From Opitutaceae bacterium (GTDB lineage: Bacteria; Verrucomicrobiota; Verrucomicrobiia; Opitutales; Opitutaceae), in NCBI GenBank assembly GCA_003168315.1, contig PMSP01000288.1, forward strand, positions 1-20,508: a stretch of 20,508 nt of DNA, written 5' to 3'. This document shows, piece by piece, positions 1-7,469 of this stretch. A model generated the notes under the pieces. It saw only the letters and a list, made by a program, of their open reading frames with translations. It made no database searches and was not told the origin of the DNA. How positions within the stretch are numbered: position 1 is the stretch's first letter; each line of letters begins with the position of its first letter. The position numbers and the translations under genes are program-made.

Positions 1-464
1 CGGACTACACCTGGAACCACACGACCCTCTGGGCGATCAAGGCGGATCCCACCATCACCTACCTCCAGTCGGGCTTCGGCAGGAACTTCCGGGAGCAGTT
101 CGCGGAGCTGAGGAGGAGGTTCCCCGGCGAGATCCTGTTCCACCTGGAATGGACCGCGGGCAACGCGAAGATGATGCGAGGCAACGCCGTCGCCAACAAC
201 CCCGACTCGATCGTCGCCGGCGGCATCCCCCTCGTCTTCTTCAAGTCCGAGGAGCGCCTGAACGAGATCCTCAGGTGCTGCGACGAGATAGGAGTCTTCA
301 TCGCCAACCCGCACACCTTCTATCTGGAGGAGGGCGGCCGCCACCCGAACATAGCCGACAAGCGCGCGTTCAAGGCCGAGGTGGACCCGGCCGCGCTCCT
401 GAACCCAGGGAAGATGAAGACCTACCCGGTCAACCCCTTCGCCGAGGAGGCAATCGCCCGATGA
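1..464 (+). CDS. FAD-linked oxidase, C-terminal part (5' end outside window)
   Basis: Only the last 153 residues are present, reading in frame from base 3. The C-terminal pattern, with 'NPHTFYLEEGG' followed by 'DP..LLNPGKM', is the ending usual in FAD/FMN-dependent 2-hydroxyacid or alcohol oxidases of the GlcD / FAD_binding_4 type. The FAD-binding half is missing, so cofactor and substrate cannot be read directly. The stop overlaps the ATG of the next gene (ATGA at 461-464), so it is in one operon with an ABC importer of the NMT1/THI5 class. That context suggests it oxidises the imported compound. This is an inference; the exact subfamily is uncertain. Confidence 0.7.
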   Translation, partial: DYTWNHTTLWAIKADPTITYLQSGFGRNFREQFAELRRRFPGEILFHLEWTAGNAKMMRGNAVANNPDSIVAGGIPLVFFKSEERLNEILRCCDEIGVFIANPHTFYLEEGGRHPNIADKRAFKAEVDPAALLNPGKMKTYPVNPFAEEAIAR

Positions 465-1240
465 GGCAGGACGGCCCCCTTCCCATCGTAGCCTTCACGG
501 ACGTCGTGAAGCGCTACGGCGACGGCCCGCTGATCCTGGACAACATCTCCTTTGCGGCGCAGAGGGGCGACTTCATCACGCTGATCGGCCCGAGCGGCTG
601 CGGCAAGTCGACGGTCCTAAAGCTGATCTCCGGCCTGAACCCGGTCTCGTCGGGGCAGATCGTCGTCGACGGGGCCGTCCCGTCGGGCGCCGTCGAGAAG
701 CTCTCCTTCGTGTTCCAGGAGCCGACGCTCCTGCCGTGGCGCACGGTGGAGCGCAACGTCGAGCTTCCCCTGCGCCTGCAGGGTGCCGACCCGGCGAGCC
801 GCTTTGAGGTCGCGCGGCGCTCGCTCGCGCTGGTCGGCCTCTCCGACAGGATGGGCTACTACCCGCGCCAGCTCTCGGGCGGCCAGAAGATGCGCGTCTC
901 GATCGCCCGCGCCCTCAGCGTCTCCCCCAGGATCCTCCTCCTTGACGAGCCCTTCGGCGCCCTGGACGAGATGACGCGCGACCACCTGAACGAGGAGCTC
1001 CTCGCCATCCGCCAGCAGCTGGCCTGGACGGCCTTCTTCGTGACGCATTCCGTGGCGGAGGCCGTCTTCCTCTCCAACCGGATCCTCGTCATGTCCGCGA
1101 GCCCGGGCAGGATCCACACCGAGGTGAGGGTGGACCTTCCTTACCCCAGGACCGAGGAGACCCGGCAGTCGCCCTCCTACCAGGCCCTCGTGGGCCAGGT
1201 CTCGAAGATGCTGCGCTCGGTGGAGCGCCTCCGGCCATGA
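461..1240 (+). CDS. ABC transporter ATP-binding protein (nitrate/sulfonate/pyrimidine importer type)
   Basis: The 259-residue cytoplasmic ATPase has every expected motif: Walker A GPSGCGKST at 43-51, Q-loop Gln86, signature LSGGQ at 138-142, Walker B ILLLDEP at 158-164 and switch His196. The 'PTLLPWRTVERNVELPL' stretch after the Q-loop is typical of the NrtD/SsuB/TauB/ThiZ group. I take the ATG at 461, which overlaps the preceding TGA, although the frame is open back to 149; the upstream extension is the shadow of the oxidase gene. It pairs with the permease that starts inside its own stop codon region and powers uptake of whatever the downstream NMT1-like lipoprotein binds. Confidence 0.93.
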   Translation: MRQDGPLPIVAFTDVVKRYGDGPLILDNISFAAQRGDFITLIGPSGCGKSTVLKLISGLNPVSSGQIVVDGAVPSGAVEKLSFVFQEPTLLPWRTVERNVELPLRLQGADPASRFEVARRSLALVGLSDRMGYYPRQLSGGQKMRVSIARALSVSPRILLLDEPFGALDEMTRDHLNEELLAIRQQLAWTAFFVTHSVAEAVFLSNRILVMSASPGRIHTEVRVDLPYPRTEETRQSPSYQALVGQVSKMLRSVERLRP

Positions 1241-2052
1241 GCGCGCCGAGGCCTGCCGGTCGGTTCTCCCGGGTCCTCACGAACGTGATGCCGCTCGGGA
1301 CGGGCGTCGCGATGATCCTCATCTGGTACGCCATCTGCCTCGCGATGAGCCCCGAGCAGCGCTTCCTCCTGCCGGCGCCCCACGAGGTGGCCCGCGCCTT
1401 CATAGAGAAGGGGCCGGCCCTCTGGAACGCCGCCCTCAACACGGGGGAGGGGGCGCTACTCGGGTTCGGGAGCGCCGTCGCGCTCAGCTTCATCATGGCG
1501 CTCGTCCTCTCGCTCTCGCCCCTCGTCCGCGCGAGCTTCTACCCGTACCTGATGATCCTCCAGATGACGCCCATCATCGTCATGGCGCCGATCCTCATCC
1601 TCTGGGTGGGCCCGGGCCTGAAGAGCGTCACCATCATCACGTTCCTGATCTGCTTCTTCCCGATGGTCGTCAACACGACCCAGGGGCTCATCTCCACCGA
1701 CCGCAACCTCGTCGACTACTTCCGGATGTGCCGGGCGACCAAGCTGCAGGAGGTCTTCCTCCTGCGGGTCCCTGCCGCCCTCCCGTATTTCTTCACGGGC
1801 CTGCGGATCGCGGGCACCCTGGCGACCATCGGGGCGATCGTGGGCGACGTCTTTGCCGGGAATTCCGCGGGAGGGCAGGGGGGCCTCGGCTTCCTCACTA
1901 TCATCTACAGCGCCCAGTTCCAGATCGGGGCGCTTTTTGCCACGGCGGCCGTGAGCTGCCTCCTGGGGTTCATTTTCGTGGCGGCGGTGATTGCGCTCAG
2001 CTGGCTCGCGCTCCACAAATGGCACGAGTCCTACAGACAGTCCGACCATTGA
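1237..2052 (+). CDS. ABC transporter permease (BPD_transp_1, SsuC/TauC/ThiX-like)
   Basis: This 271-residue inner-membrane permease has about six hydrophobic segments. The first is around residues 20-35 (VAMILIWYAICLAM) and the last around 230-255. The EAA-type loop follows 'YFRMCRATKLQEVFLLRVPAALPYFFTGLRI' at roughly 150-182, including the conserved 'P.ALPYFFTGLRIA' seen in SsuC/TauC permeases and the site where the ATPase docks. It starts at ATG 1237, overlapping the ATPase stop by 4 bp (ATGA), and ends at TGA 2050-2052, itself overlapping the TTG start of the binding protein. It is part of a single importer complex. Confidence 0.93.
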   Translation: MSAPRPAGRFSRVLTNVMPLGTGVAMILIWYAICLAMSPEQRFLLPAPHEVARAFIEKGPALWNAALNTGEGALLGFGSAVALSFIMALVLSLSPLVRASFYPYLMILQMTPIIVMAPILILWVGPGLKSVTIITFLICFFPMVVNTTQGLISTDRNLVDYFRMCRATKLQEVFLLRVPAALPYFFTGLRIAGTLATIGAIVGDVFAGNSAGGQGGLGFLTIIYSAQFQIGALFATAAVSCLLGFIFVAAVIALSWLALHKWHESYRQSDH

Positions 2053-3074
2053 AGCACGTCCCCGACCTTTTGCGGTTCCGCGGCGCCCTGGCCGCGGCGT
2101 CGCTTGCGCTGGCGCTAGCCGGTTGTTCCAGGCCGGCGCCGGCGGCGGATACCGGCTCGGCGGCCCTCCCCAAGGTGCGCTTCAAGACCGACTGGTACCC
2201 CCAGGCCGAGCATGGCGGCTTCTACCAGGCGCTCGCGAGGGGCTATTACCGGGACGCGGGCGTCGATGTCGAGATCGTGCCGGGGGGACCGGGCGTCCTC
2301 GTGCCCCAGATCGTGCTCGCGGGACAGGTGGACATGGCGATCGGCAGCAGCGACGACATGATCGTGTGGGCCTCGAAGGGCCTCCCCTTCGTGATCGTCG
2401 GCGTCTACATGGAGCGCGACCCCCAGGCGATTCTCGTCCACGACGAGAGCCCGGTCAAAACCTTCGCCGACCTGAACAACCGCACCATCATGGCCGTCCA
2501 GGGCTCGAACTGGATCGAATACCTGAAGGCGCACTACCACATCGACTTCAACCTGATCCCCTCGAACTTCGGGATTGCCCAGTTCATGGCGGACAAGGAC
2601 TTCATCCAGCAGTGCTTCGTGACGAACGAGCCCTACTACGTCGAGAAGAACGGCGGCCATCCCCGCACCCTCCTGATCGCGGATTCAGGGTTCAGCCCCT
2701 ACCGGGTCATCTACACGACGCAGCGCTACCTCGCCGAGCATCCCGCGGAGGTCCGGGCGGTCGTCGCGGCGAGCATCCGGGGATGGGCCGAGTTCATGGG
2801 GGGCGACCCCTCCCCGGGAAAGGCCCTGATCGCGAAGGACAACGAGAACATGTCGGCCGAGTTCATGGACTATTCCATCAAGGCGATGCGGGACAACCAG
2901 GTCGTCTCCGGGAAGCCCGAGGCGGGCGAGCGGCTGGGACTCATGACTCGGCGGCGGCTTCAGGGGCTGGATGAGCTTTTGGTGCAGCTAAGGATCATTC
3001 CGCAATTGATCCCGCTCGAAAAATTTGTTCGATTCGACCTCGTGCCAGCGGAGCTTCAGTCAGGGGCCCAATAG
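2049..3074 (+). CDS. NMT1/THI5-like substrate-binding lipoprotein (copy 1)
   Basis: The 341-residue periplasmic binding protein belongs to the NMT1/THI5-like family, whose members bind thiamine pyrimidines, riboflavin, taurine or sulfonate-type ligands. I chose TTG 2049 because it overlaps the permease stop (TTGA) and gives a clean lipoprotein signal, 'ALALAGC', with the lipidated Cys at 26. The mature protein opens with 'DWYPQAEHGGFYQALARGYY' (48-67), the family signature, and continues with 'DLNNRTIM' and 'HYHIDFNLIPSNF'. It is clearly paralogous to the lipoprotein at 7470-8462. The ligand cannot be named; the yeast HMP-synthase Cys motif is absent, so it is a receptor rather than an enzyme. 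Confidence 0.88.
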   Translation: MKHVPDLLRFRGALAAASLALALAGCSRPAPAADTGSAALPKVRFKTDWYPQAEHGGFYQALARGYYRDAGVDVEIVPGGPGVLVPQIVLAGQVDMAIGSSDDMIVWASKGLPFVIVGVYMERDPQAILVHDESPVKTFADLNNRTIMAVQGSNWIEYLKAHYHIDFNLIPSNFGIAQFMADKDFIQQCFVTNEPYYVEKNGGHPRTLLIADSGFSPYRVIYTTQRYLAEHPAEVRAVVAASIRGWAEFMGGDPSPGKALIAKDNENMSAEFMDYSIKAMRDNQVVSGKPEAGERLGLMTRRRLQGLDELLVQLRIIPQLIPLEKFVRFDLVPAELQSGAQ

Positions 3075-3108
3075 GGAATCTTATATCATTCTCATTCAAC
3101 GGATTCCC
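3074..3108. promoter_or_regulatory. Dyad around an A/T-rich block upstream of the TonB receptor
   Basis: Seven-base inverted arms GGGAATC (3074-3080) and GATTCCC (3102-3108) flank a strikingly A/T-rich core, TTATATCATTCTCATTCAA (3081-3099). On the opposite strand the core reads 'TTGAATGAGAATGATATAA', which has a half-site resemblance to a Fur box (TGAGAAT) but a poor second half. It lies 82-116 bases upstream of the receptor ATG and may be an operator or promoter. Function is inferred. Confidence 0.3.
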
Positions 3109-3189
3109 ATATAGCCGCTGCAAGTGCTGCGTGGCACGAGGGGTGCTAGAACTCGCCCAAACTCATACCAAACAACCACCAAAGATAAC

Positions 3190-5871
3190 ATGTACCTGAA
3201 GACTACGAAAACCTTCGCCAAACGCCTGGCCATCCTAGGCACGGCCTGCGTCCTCGCCCTCAGGCTGCACGGGCAGTCATCGACCCCGCCGCCGGCTGCT
3301 CCCGCGACGACGACGACCACCACCTCTTCCACAACCACGACAGGGGGGGCGAATTCGTCGACCGCTGCCGAGGACCAGAATGTGACGACGCTGGAGAAAT
3401 TCACGGTCAGCGACGTCCCGATCGAAAACCAGATTCTCCCGACGGTCCGACCCATCAGCAGCGTCTACGGCGACGACCGCGACATCATCGACATCCCGAG
3501 GTCGGTCTCCAGCGTCAACAAGGCCTGGATGGATGACCGCCAGGTCAAGAATGCCATGGATTTCGGCCAGTTCGCGCCGGGCGTCTATGCGGCGGCGGAC
3601 TACGGCATCCCCGGCGTGCCCCAGATACGCGGTGACGAGGCCCAGGTCTACGTGAACGGCCAGCAGATCGCGTATTCCCGCAACAGCGTTCCCTTGTCCT
3701 TCAACGGCGTCGAGGCGATGGACATCGTCAAGGGTCCCGGCACGGCGGTATTCGGCCCGCAGGGCAACGGCCCGGGCGGTTATGTCAACTTCGTGGCCAA
3801 GCAGCCCTACTTCGACATGGACCACCTCGATTTCTCCGCGACCCTCGGCACCTGGACCAGCGGGCATTCCTACGGCGATCCGCAGTACACGCTCGATTTC
3901 GGCGGCCCCATAAACGACAAGCTCGCCTACCGGGTGAGCTATCTGGCCCGATACGGGGACGAGTACTACGTCAATGCGAAGGACCAGACGCAGGACGGCT
4001 ACTTTGCACTCACCTACCGAATGTCGAGGAATGTGAACTTTGAGTTCTGGACGCAGGGCTTCGCCACCCGCACCAACGAGGACACGGGAGCAAATCGCGT
4101 GACCCAGAATTTCATCTGGAACGGCGGCTACATTGCCGGCCCGACCATCCCGGCATTCACCGGAGTCCTGGCCCAGTACGGCTATCCCTACGACGTCTAC
4201 CTGCCATCGGACGGCAGTCCGGCGACAAACTACCCTTCGGGGCAGGATGGAGCGTACCAGGTCGTGGACCCCACCAAGGCCCATGTCGTGAAGCTCCCTG
4301 CGTACGACTCGCTCGTGGGACCGAACGACACCGCCCGGTCAAAGTTCTTCCAGGCCCAGCTGAAAAGCACCTTCACCATCTCTTCGGATGCCTACGTCGT
4401 GAACCTGGCCTACTGGGGCCTTGAGCATTCAAACAAGTTCGAGACTTACGGGTACGATGAGTGGGTCCCAAGGAACCTGAACCTCCAGGACCGGACGGAG
4501 TTCCATGACAAGTTCAACCTGGGCCCGATCGAGAACAGCATCATCACCGGCATAGACCTCAAGTACCAGTATGTCCGATCCGGAGACGACTACTCCTCGG
4601 AGCCTTTCTCCTACTACGACCTCAGCCTGCCGTTGAACAACATCTTCTACCCGGGTTATGCCATCGAGAACAACACGTGGGGTTCGGGCCTGGAGGTAGC
4701 CGCGCATCCGGGCTACAGCTACCAGGAGATGCAGGACTCGACGATCAAGGACTACGCTGCGTTCTTCCAGGACGATGTGAAATTCACGAAGAGCCTCTCG
4801 GCGATCCTCGGCTTCCGCGAGGACGCGATCAACGCCAACACCGCCAACCCGCCACTGGTGCAGCAAGGCGTGAACATCGACGATGACTCCTCGACCATCT
4901 ACGGGACCATCCCGTACTACAACTACTACGGCTACTACTCCCTCCCGGCGCCGATCTATTACGACCGCGGCGCCATCTACCAGTACCATGCGTCGAAGAA
5001 CGACCCTTCGTACTTCGCGAGCATTATCTACAAGGTGACGGAGACCCAGTCGTTCTACATCACCTATGACGAGGTGGACGCGATCCACGGCCAGACGAAC
5101 TTCGGCGGGATCTACGACGGCAACAAGAGCGCGGCCAATGTTGCCTCCGACATCGACAACCGCTCGACCCTCTACGAGGCGGGCTACAAGGGGAGCTTCC
5201 TGAACAACACGCTCTACATGGGCCTGTCCGTCTACCAGCAGATCAAGAACGAGCCGCAGCCGCCCGCCCCCCGCGCCACGACGCAGATTCCCAACACCAT
5301 CATCAAGAGCGAAGGCATCGAGTGGGACGCCGTCTACCAACCGACGAAGCACCTCTCGATCAACGCCAACATGACCTACCAGAACGTGACCGACTTCGGC
5401 TTGTTCTTTGAGGAAACCGGGAACTACCTGGACGCCTATGCGACGACGACCCCGGTCGACGGCACCCACGGCACGGGAATTGGCGCCGTCAACTACAACG
5501 CCTACCAGACTGTAAATCCCTACTATTACACCCCTCCGAACGGGCGCATCCGCGCGGCGGGCGTTCCGGCGGTTCTGGGCAACCTGTTCGTCGACTACAA
5601 GCTTCCCTACGGCTTCGACATCGGCGGCGGCCCGAATTTCATCGGCCGGCAGAACCAGGATGACGAGGGCCTGCTGCACATCCCCAGCGAATACGAGGTT
5701 GACGCCTACATCGCCTACGCCCCGAGCAAGAGGTGGGATGCCCGCGTCAACATCACCAACCTGACCAACAATCGCATTCTTGACCCGATCGACACGAGCT
5801 TCGCGGGCAACGACGTGATCTATGTCAGGGCTCTGGTCTCGGCTTCGATCACGATCAGGGTCCACCTCTGA
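3190..5871 (+). CDS. TonB-dependent outer-membrane receptor
   Basis: The ATG at 3190 gives 893 residues with a signal peptide (KRLAILGTACVLALRLHGQ, cleavage near 29). A Pro/Thr/Ser-rich low-complexity linker (about 31-62) follows, then a TonB-box-like 'LEKFTVSD' (69-75) and a plug domain (about 97-207) with 'QIRGDEAQVYVNGQ' and 'VKGPGTAVFGPQGNGPGGYVN'. The remainder is a 22-strand-type barrel rich in Tyr and Asp. There is no N-terminal secretin/STN signalling domain. The last residues are SITIRVHL, lacking the usual terminal aromatic. This should be the energy-coupled outer-membrane entry gate for the ligand of the preceding ABC importer. The GTG at 3124 would extend the frame but spoils the signal peptide. 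Confidence 0.93.
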   Translation: MYLKTTKTFAKRLAILGTACVLALRLHGQSSTPPPAAPATTTTTTSSTTTTGGANSSTAAEDQNVTTLEKFTVSDVPIENQILPTVRPISSVYGDDRDIIDIPRSVSSVNKAWMDDRQVKNAMDFGQFAPGVYAAADYGIPGVPQIRGDEAQVYVNGQQIAYSRNSVPLSFNGVEAMDIVKGPGTAVFGPQGNGPGGYVNFVAKQPYFDMDHLDFSATLGTWTSGHSYGDPQYTLDFGGPINDKLAYRVSYLARYGDEYYVNAKDQTQDGYFALTYRMSRNVNFEFWTQGFATRTNEDTGANRVTQNFIWNGGYIAGPTIPAFTGVLAQYGYPYDVYLPSDGSPATNYPSGQDGAYQVVDPTKAHVVKLPAYDSLVGPNDTARSKFFQAQLKSTFTISSDAYVVNLAYWGLEHSNKFETYGYDEWVPRNLNLQDRTEFHDKFNLGPIENSIITGIDLKYQYVRSGDDYSSEPFSYYDLSLPLNNIFYPGYAIENNTWGSGLEVAAHPGYSYQEMQDSTIKDYAAFFQDDVKFTKSLSAILGFREDAINANTANPPLVQQGVNIDDDSSTIYGTIPYYNYYGYYSLPAPIYYDRGAIYQYHASKNDPSYFASIIYKVTETQSFYITYDEVDAIHGQTNFGGIYDGNKSAANVASDIDNRSTLYEAGYKGSFLNNTLYMGLSVYQQIKNEPQPPAPRATTQIPNTIIKSEGIEWDAVYQPTKHLSINANMTYQNVTDFGLFFEETGNYLDAYATTTPVDGTHGTGIGAVNYNAYQTVNPYYYTPPNGRIRAAGVPAVLGNLFVDYKLPYGFDIGGGPNFIGRQNQDDEGLLHIPSEYEVDAYIAYAPSKRWDARVNITNLTNNRILDPIDTSFAGNDVIYVRALVSASITIRVHL

Positions 5872-5896
5872 GATCCCGCCAGCGTTCCATCAGGAG

Positions 5897-5926
5897 AAGG
5901 GGGTCCCTTGCGGACCCCCTTTTTTT
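5897..5926 (+). terminator. Rho-independent terminator of the uptake locus
   Basis: The arms GGGGGTCC (5899-5906) and GGACCCCC (5912-5919) enclose loop CTTGC, extended by AA/TT pairing and followed by seven T residues (5920-5926). It sits 25 bases after the TonB receptor stop and separates it from the convergent lipoprotein gene. Confidence 0.93.
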
Positions 5927-5954
5927 GTGTGCTCCCCCGACCGGCCCGCGCCGC

Positions 5955-6449
5955 TCAGCTGTTCGGGGCCCTTCTCCAGAAGCTCAGCGTGTATTCATAG
6001 TCCTGCCCGCTGACCGCGGCCGCGCCCGGGGGCGATCCCGCGAAATTTTCGCCTGCAAAGGGTGCCAGCGTGTAGGGCGCCCCGTCGGCATTGAGCGCCA
6101 CCGGCGGCAGGTACTGCGTCGATCCGGACCATTTCACCGAGAAGAGGACGATGTCGGCCCCGACATCGTTGGCCTCGGACTGGAGCTCCGCGTATGTCAC
6201 GCGGCCGTCCTTCCTGAATGTTGAGACCCCGATCCGGGCGTATTCCTCGCTCACGAGCTTCCTGCTGTCGGCCACCGGGTCCGTCGAACCATAGATAGCG
6301 GTCGTGCCCGAATAGGCCGAGAGCTTCATCTGCGAGGCCTGCGGGTCTCCCTGGTAGGATTGCTTGATGAGGGTGGAACACCCTGCGCAGAAGAGGGTTC
6401 CGAGAATCAACGCGGCTGAGATTCGGCCGCTCGGGGTAATGGGTTTCAT
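5955..6449 (-). CDS. Small lipoprotein of unknown function
   Basis: The 164-residue protein has a hydrophobic signal (ISAALILGTLFCAGC) with the likely lipidated Cys at 24, so it should be membrane-anchored in the envelope. The rest is a compact alpha/beta-looking sequence with 'YGSTDPVADSRKLVSEEYARIGVSTF' and 'ANDVGADIVLFSVKWSGSTQYLPP'; I recognise no named family. The ATG is preceded by GAAGGA about 11 bases upstream, one of the few good ribosome sites in the window. It lies downstream of, and co-directional with, the cytochrome gene (75-base gap with a hairpin), and convergent with the TonB receptor. Confidence 0.75.
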   Translation of the reverse strand: MKPITPSGRISAALILGTLFCAGCSTLIKQSYQGDPQASQMKLSAYSGTTAIYGSTDPVADSRKLVSEEYARIGVSTFRKDGRVTYAELQSEANDVGADIVLFSVKWSGSTQYLPPVALNADGAPYTLAPFAGENFAGSPPGAAAVSGQDYEYTLSFWRRAPNS

Positions 6450-6466
6450 GGTGATTTGGGTCCTTC

Positions 6467-6484
6467 GCCTGGCGACTGCCAGGC
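6467..6484. repeat. Perfect 7-bp stem-loop between cytochrome and lipoprotein genes
   Basis: The arms GCCTGGC (6467-6473) and GCCAGGC (6478-6484) surround a GACT loop. There is no T-tract on the minus strand side, so it is not a clear terminator. It would lie in the 5' untranslated leader of the lipoprotein mRNA if the two genes are co-transcribed. Confidence 0.4.
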
Positions 6485-6524
6485 GTCTTGCCGACCGGGC
6501 TCAATCACCACCCCGGGTCGGGGC

Positions 6525-7382
6525 TTATCCCTTCTGCCCCGCGGTGATGAATGCGATCAGGTTCGAAAGGTCACTGTCCCCATATTTGGGGTGCGGTTCC
6601 ATTTTTGCGCACGGGACGAGCGACTTGGGATCCCTGACATATCTCATGAAAAACGCCCGGTCGTAGCCGGCGTACGCGGCGATGACCTCGAAGGGGCGGC
6701 CCGCTTTCGTGCCCCCGAAGATGCCGCCGGGCCCCTGGTGGCAGCTGGCGCAGGAGTTGACCCAGATCTCCCGGCCGTCGGCGGCCGGGGGCGGCAGCGC
6801 GTCCCAACTGCCCGAGTAGATGGCCCTGTAGCGCTCCCGATAGGAGGCGACCTCGAGCGTCGTCACTCCCCACGGCTTCTTGTGCTCCAGGTCCCTGTAG
6901 TTCGCGGCGGCCGGGACCAGGTTCGCGGAAACCGTGATCACGTAGGGGCCGGGATTGTAGTCGAGGCCCTTCGGGGGCCAGTCCCCCGGTCCCTTCCCGT
7001 CGATCTCGAGGACGAGGAACGGCCTGTACGTGGCGATGAAGCCGGAGGTGAAGACTGCAGCGTACCCGTCGCCGCAGCTCGCGAGAAGCGTGTCCGCGCC
7101 GGCCGCGACGGGGAGGGCCTTCCAGAGGTCGTCCAGGAAGACGACCGTCAGGACCTGCGGCCCCCCCACGAATTCCCCGTCGAGCGTGAGCTTTGCCGTG
7201 GGCAGGGAACGCAGTTCCGACCACCGCGCATAGCGTGTCTCGCCGGCCGGGATGCCCGAGATCTTCCCGGTCAGGGCGAGGTCGTACTTTGAGCTCCTCT
7301 GTGAATGGAGCTCCAGGGCGCGCGCAGGGGCCGCTGCCGCGATGAGGCTCAGGGCCATGGCGGCCGCATATCGATGGTTCAC
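6525..7382 (-). CDS. Periplasmic c-type cytochrome with a sulfite-oxidase-fold-like N-terminal domain
   Basis: The 285-residue protein starts at GTG 7382, giving a signal peptide ending 'AAAAPARA' (about residue 22); Met9 is an alternative start. Residues about 33-155 follow the pattern of molybdopterin-binding (sulfite oxidase fold) domains: 'LALTGKI...WSELRSLP', 'VVFLDDLWKALPV', 'LLASCGDGYAAVFTSGFIA' and 'LVLEIDGK'. The C-terminal part (about 200-285) is a class I-like cytochrome c with haem motif CASCH (211-215) and a probable axial Met261 in 'AKMEPHPKYG'. It is likely an electron carrier or redox enzyme subunit in the periplasm. It is transcribed divergently from the second NMT1-like lipoprotein operon. 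Molybdenum binding is unproven. Confidence 0.8.
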   Translation of the reverse strand: MNHRYAAAMALSLIAAAAPARALELHSQRSSKYDLALTGKISGIPAGETRYARWSELRSLPTAKLTLDGEFVGGPQVLTVVFLDDLWKALPVAAGADTLLASCGDGYAAVFTSGFIATYRPFLVLEIDGKGPGDWPPKGLDYNPGPYVITVSANLVPAAANYRDLEHKKPWGVTTLEVASYRERYRAIYSGSWDALPPPAADGREIWVNSCASCHQGPGGIFGGTKAGRPFEVIAAYAGYDRAFFMRYVRDPKSLVPCAKMEPHPKYGDSDLSNLIAFITAGQKG

Positions 7383-7434
7383 TCCGCTGCAGATAGCACA
7401 ATCGGTGCCCGCGCGGCGAGCACTGCGCAGTTGC

Positions 7435-7450
7435 GGGCGCGGCCGCGCCC
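7435..7450. promoter_or_regulatory. 16-bp perfect palindrome in a divergent promoter region
   Basis: GGGCGCGGCCGCGCCC is its own reverse complement. It lies in the 87-base space between the cytochrome gene and the lipoprotein gene, 20 bases before the latter's ATG. It could be an operator shared by both directions, but GC-rich palindromes arise easily in such DNA. Confidence 0.25.
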
Positions 7451-7469
7451 CCGTTACGCTTGTGGCTGC

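Noticed and set aside
149..460. N-terminal extension of the ABC ATPase frame back to 149.
   Set aside because: The ATPase family starts shortly before 'IVAFTDVVKRYG', ATG 461 overlaps the oxidase stop, and the extension is an out-of-frame reading of the oxidase gene.
3137..3160. A 'GAGGGGTGCTAG' stretch upstream of the TonB receptor resembling the start of a TPP riboswitch, attractive because NMT1-like genes are thiamine-linked.
   Set aside because: The conserved CTGAGA and the 'CCTGATCTGGATAATGCCAG' core are absent in the following bases, and there is too little space before the ATG.
3298..3345. ACG/ACC-rich short repeats that looked like a microsatellite or CRISPR-like tract.
   Set aside because: They encode the Thr/Ser linker of the TonB receptor in frame; no direct repeat with unique spacers is present.
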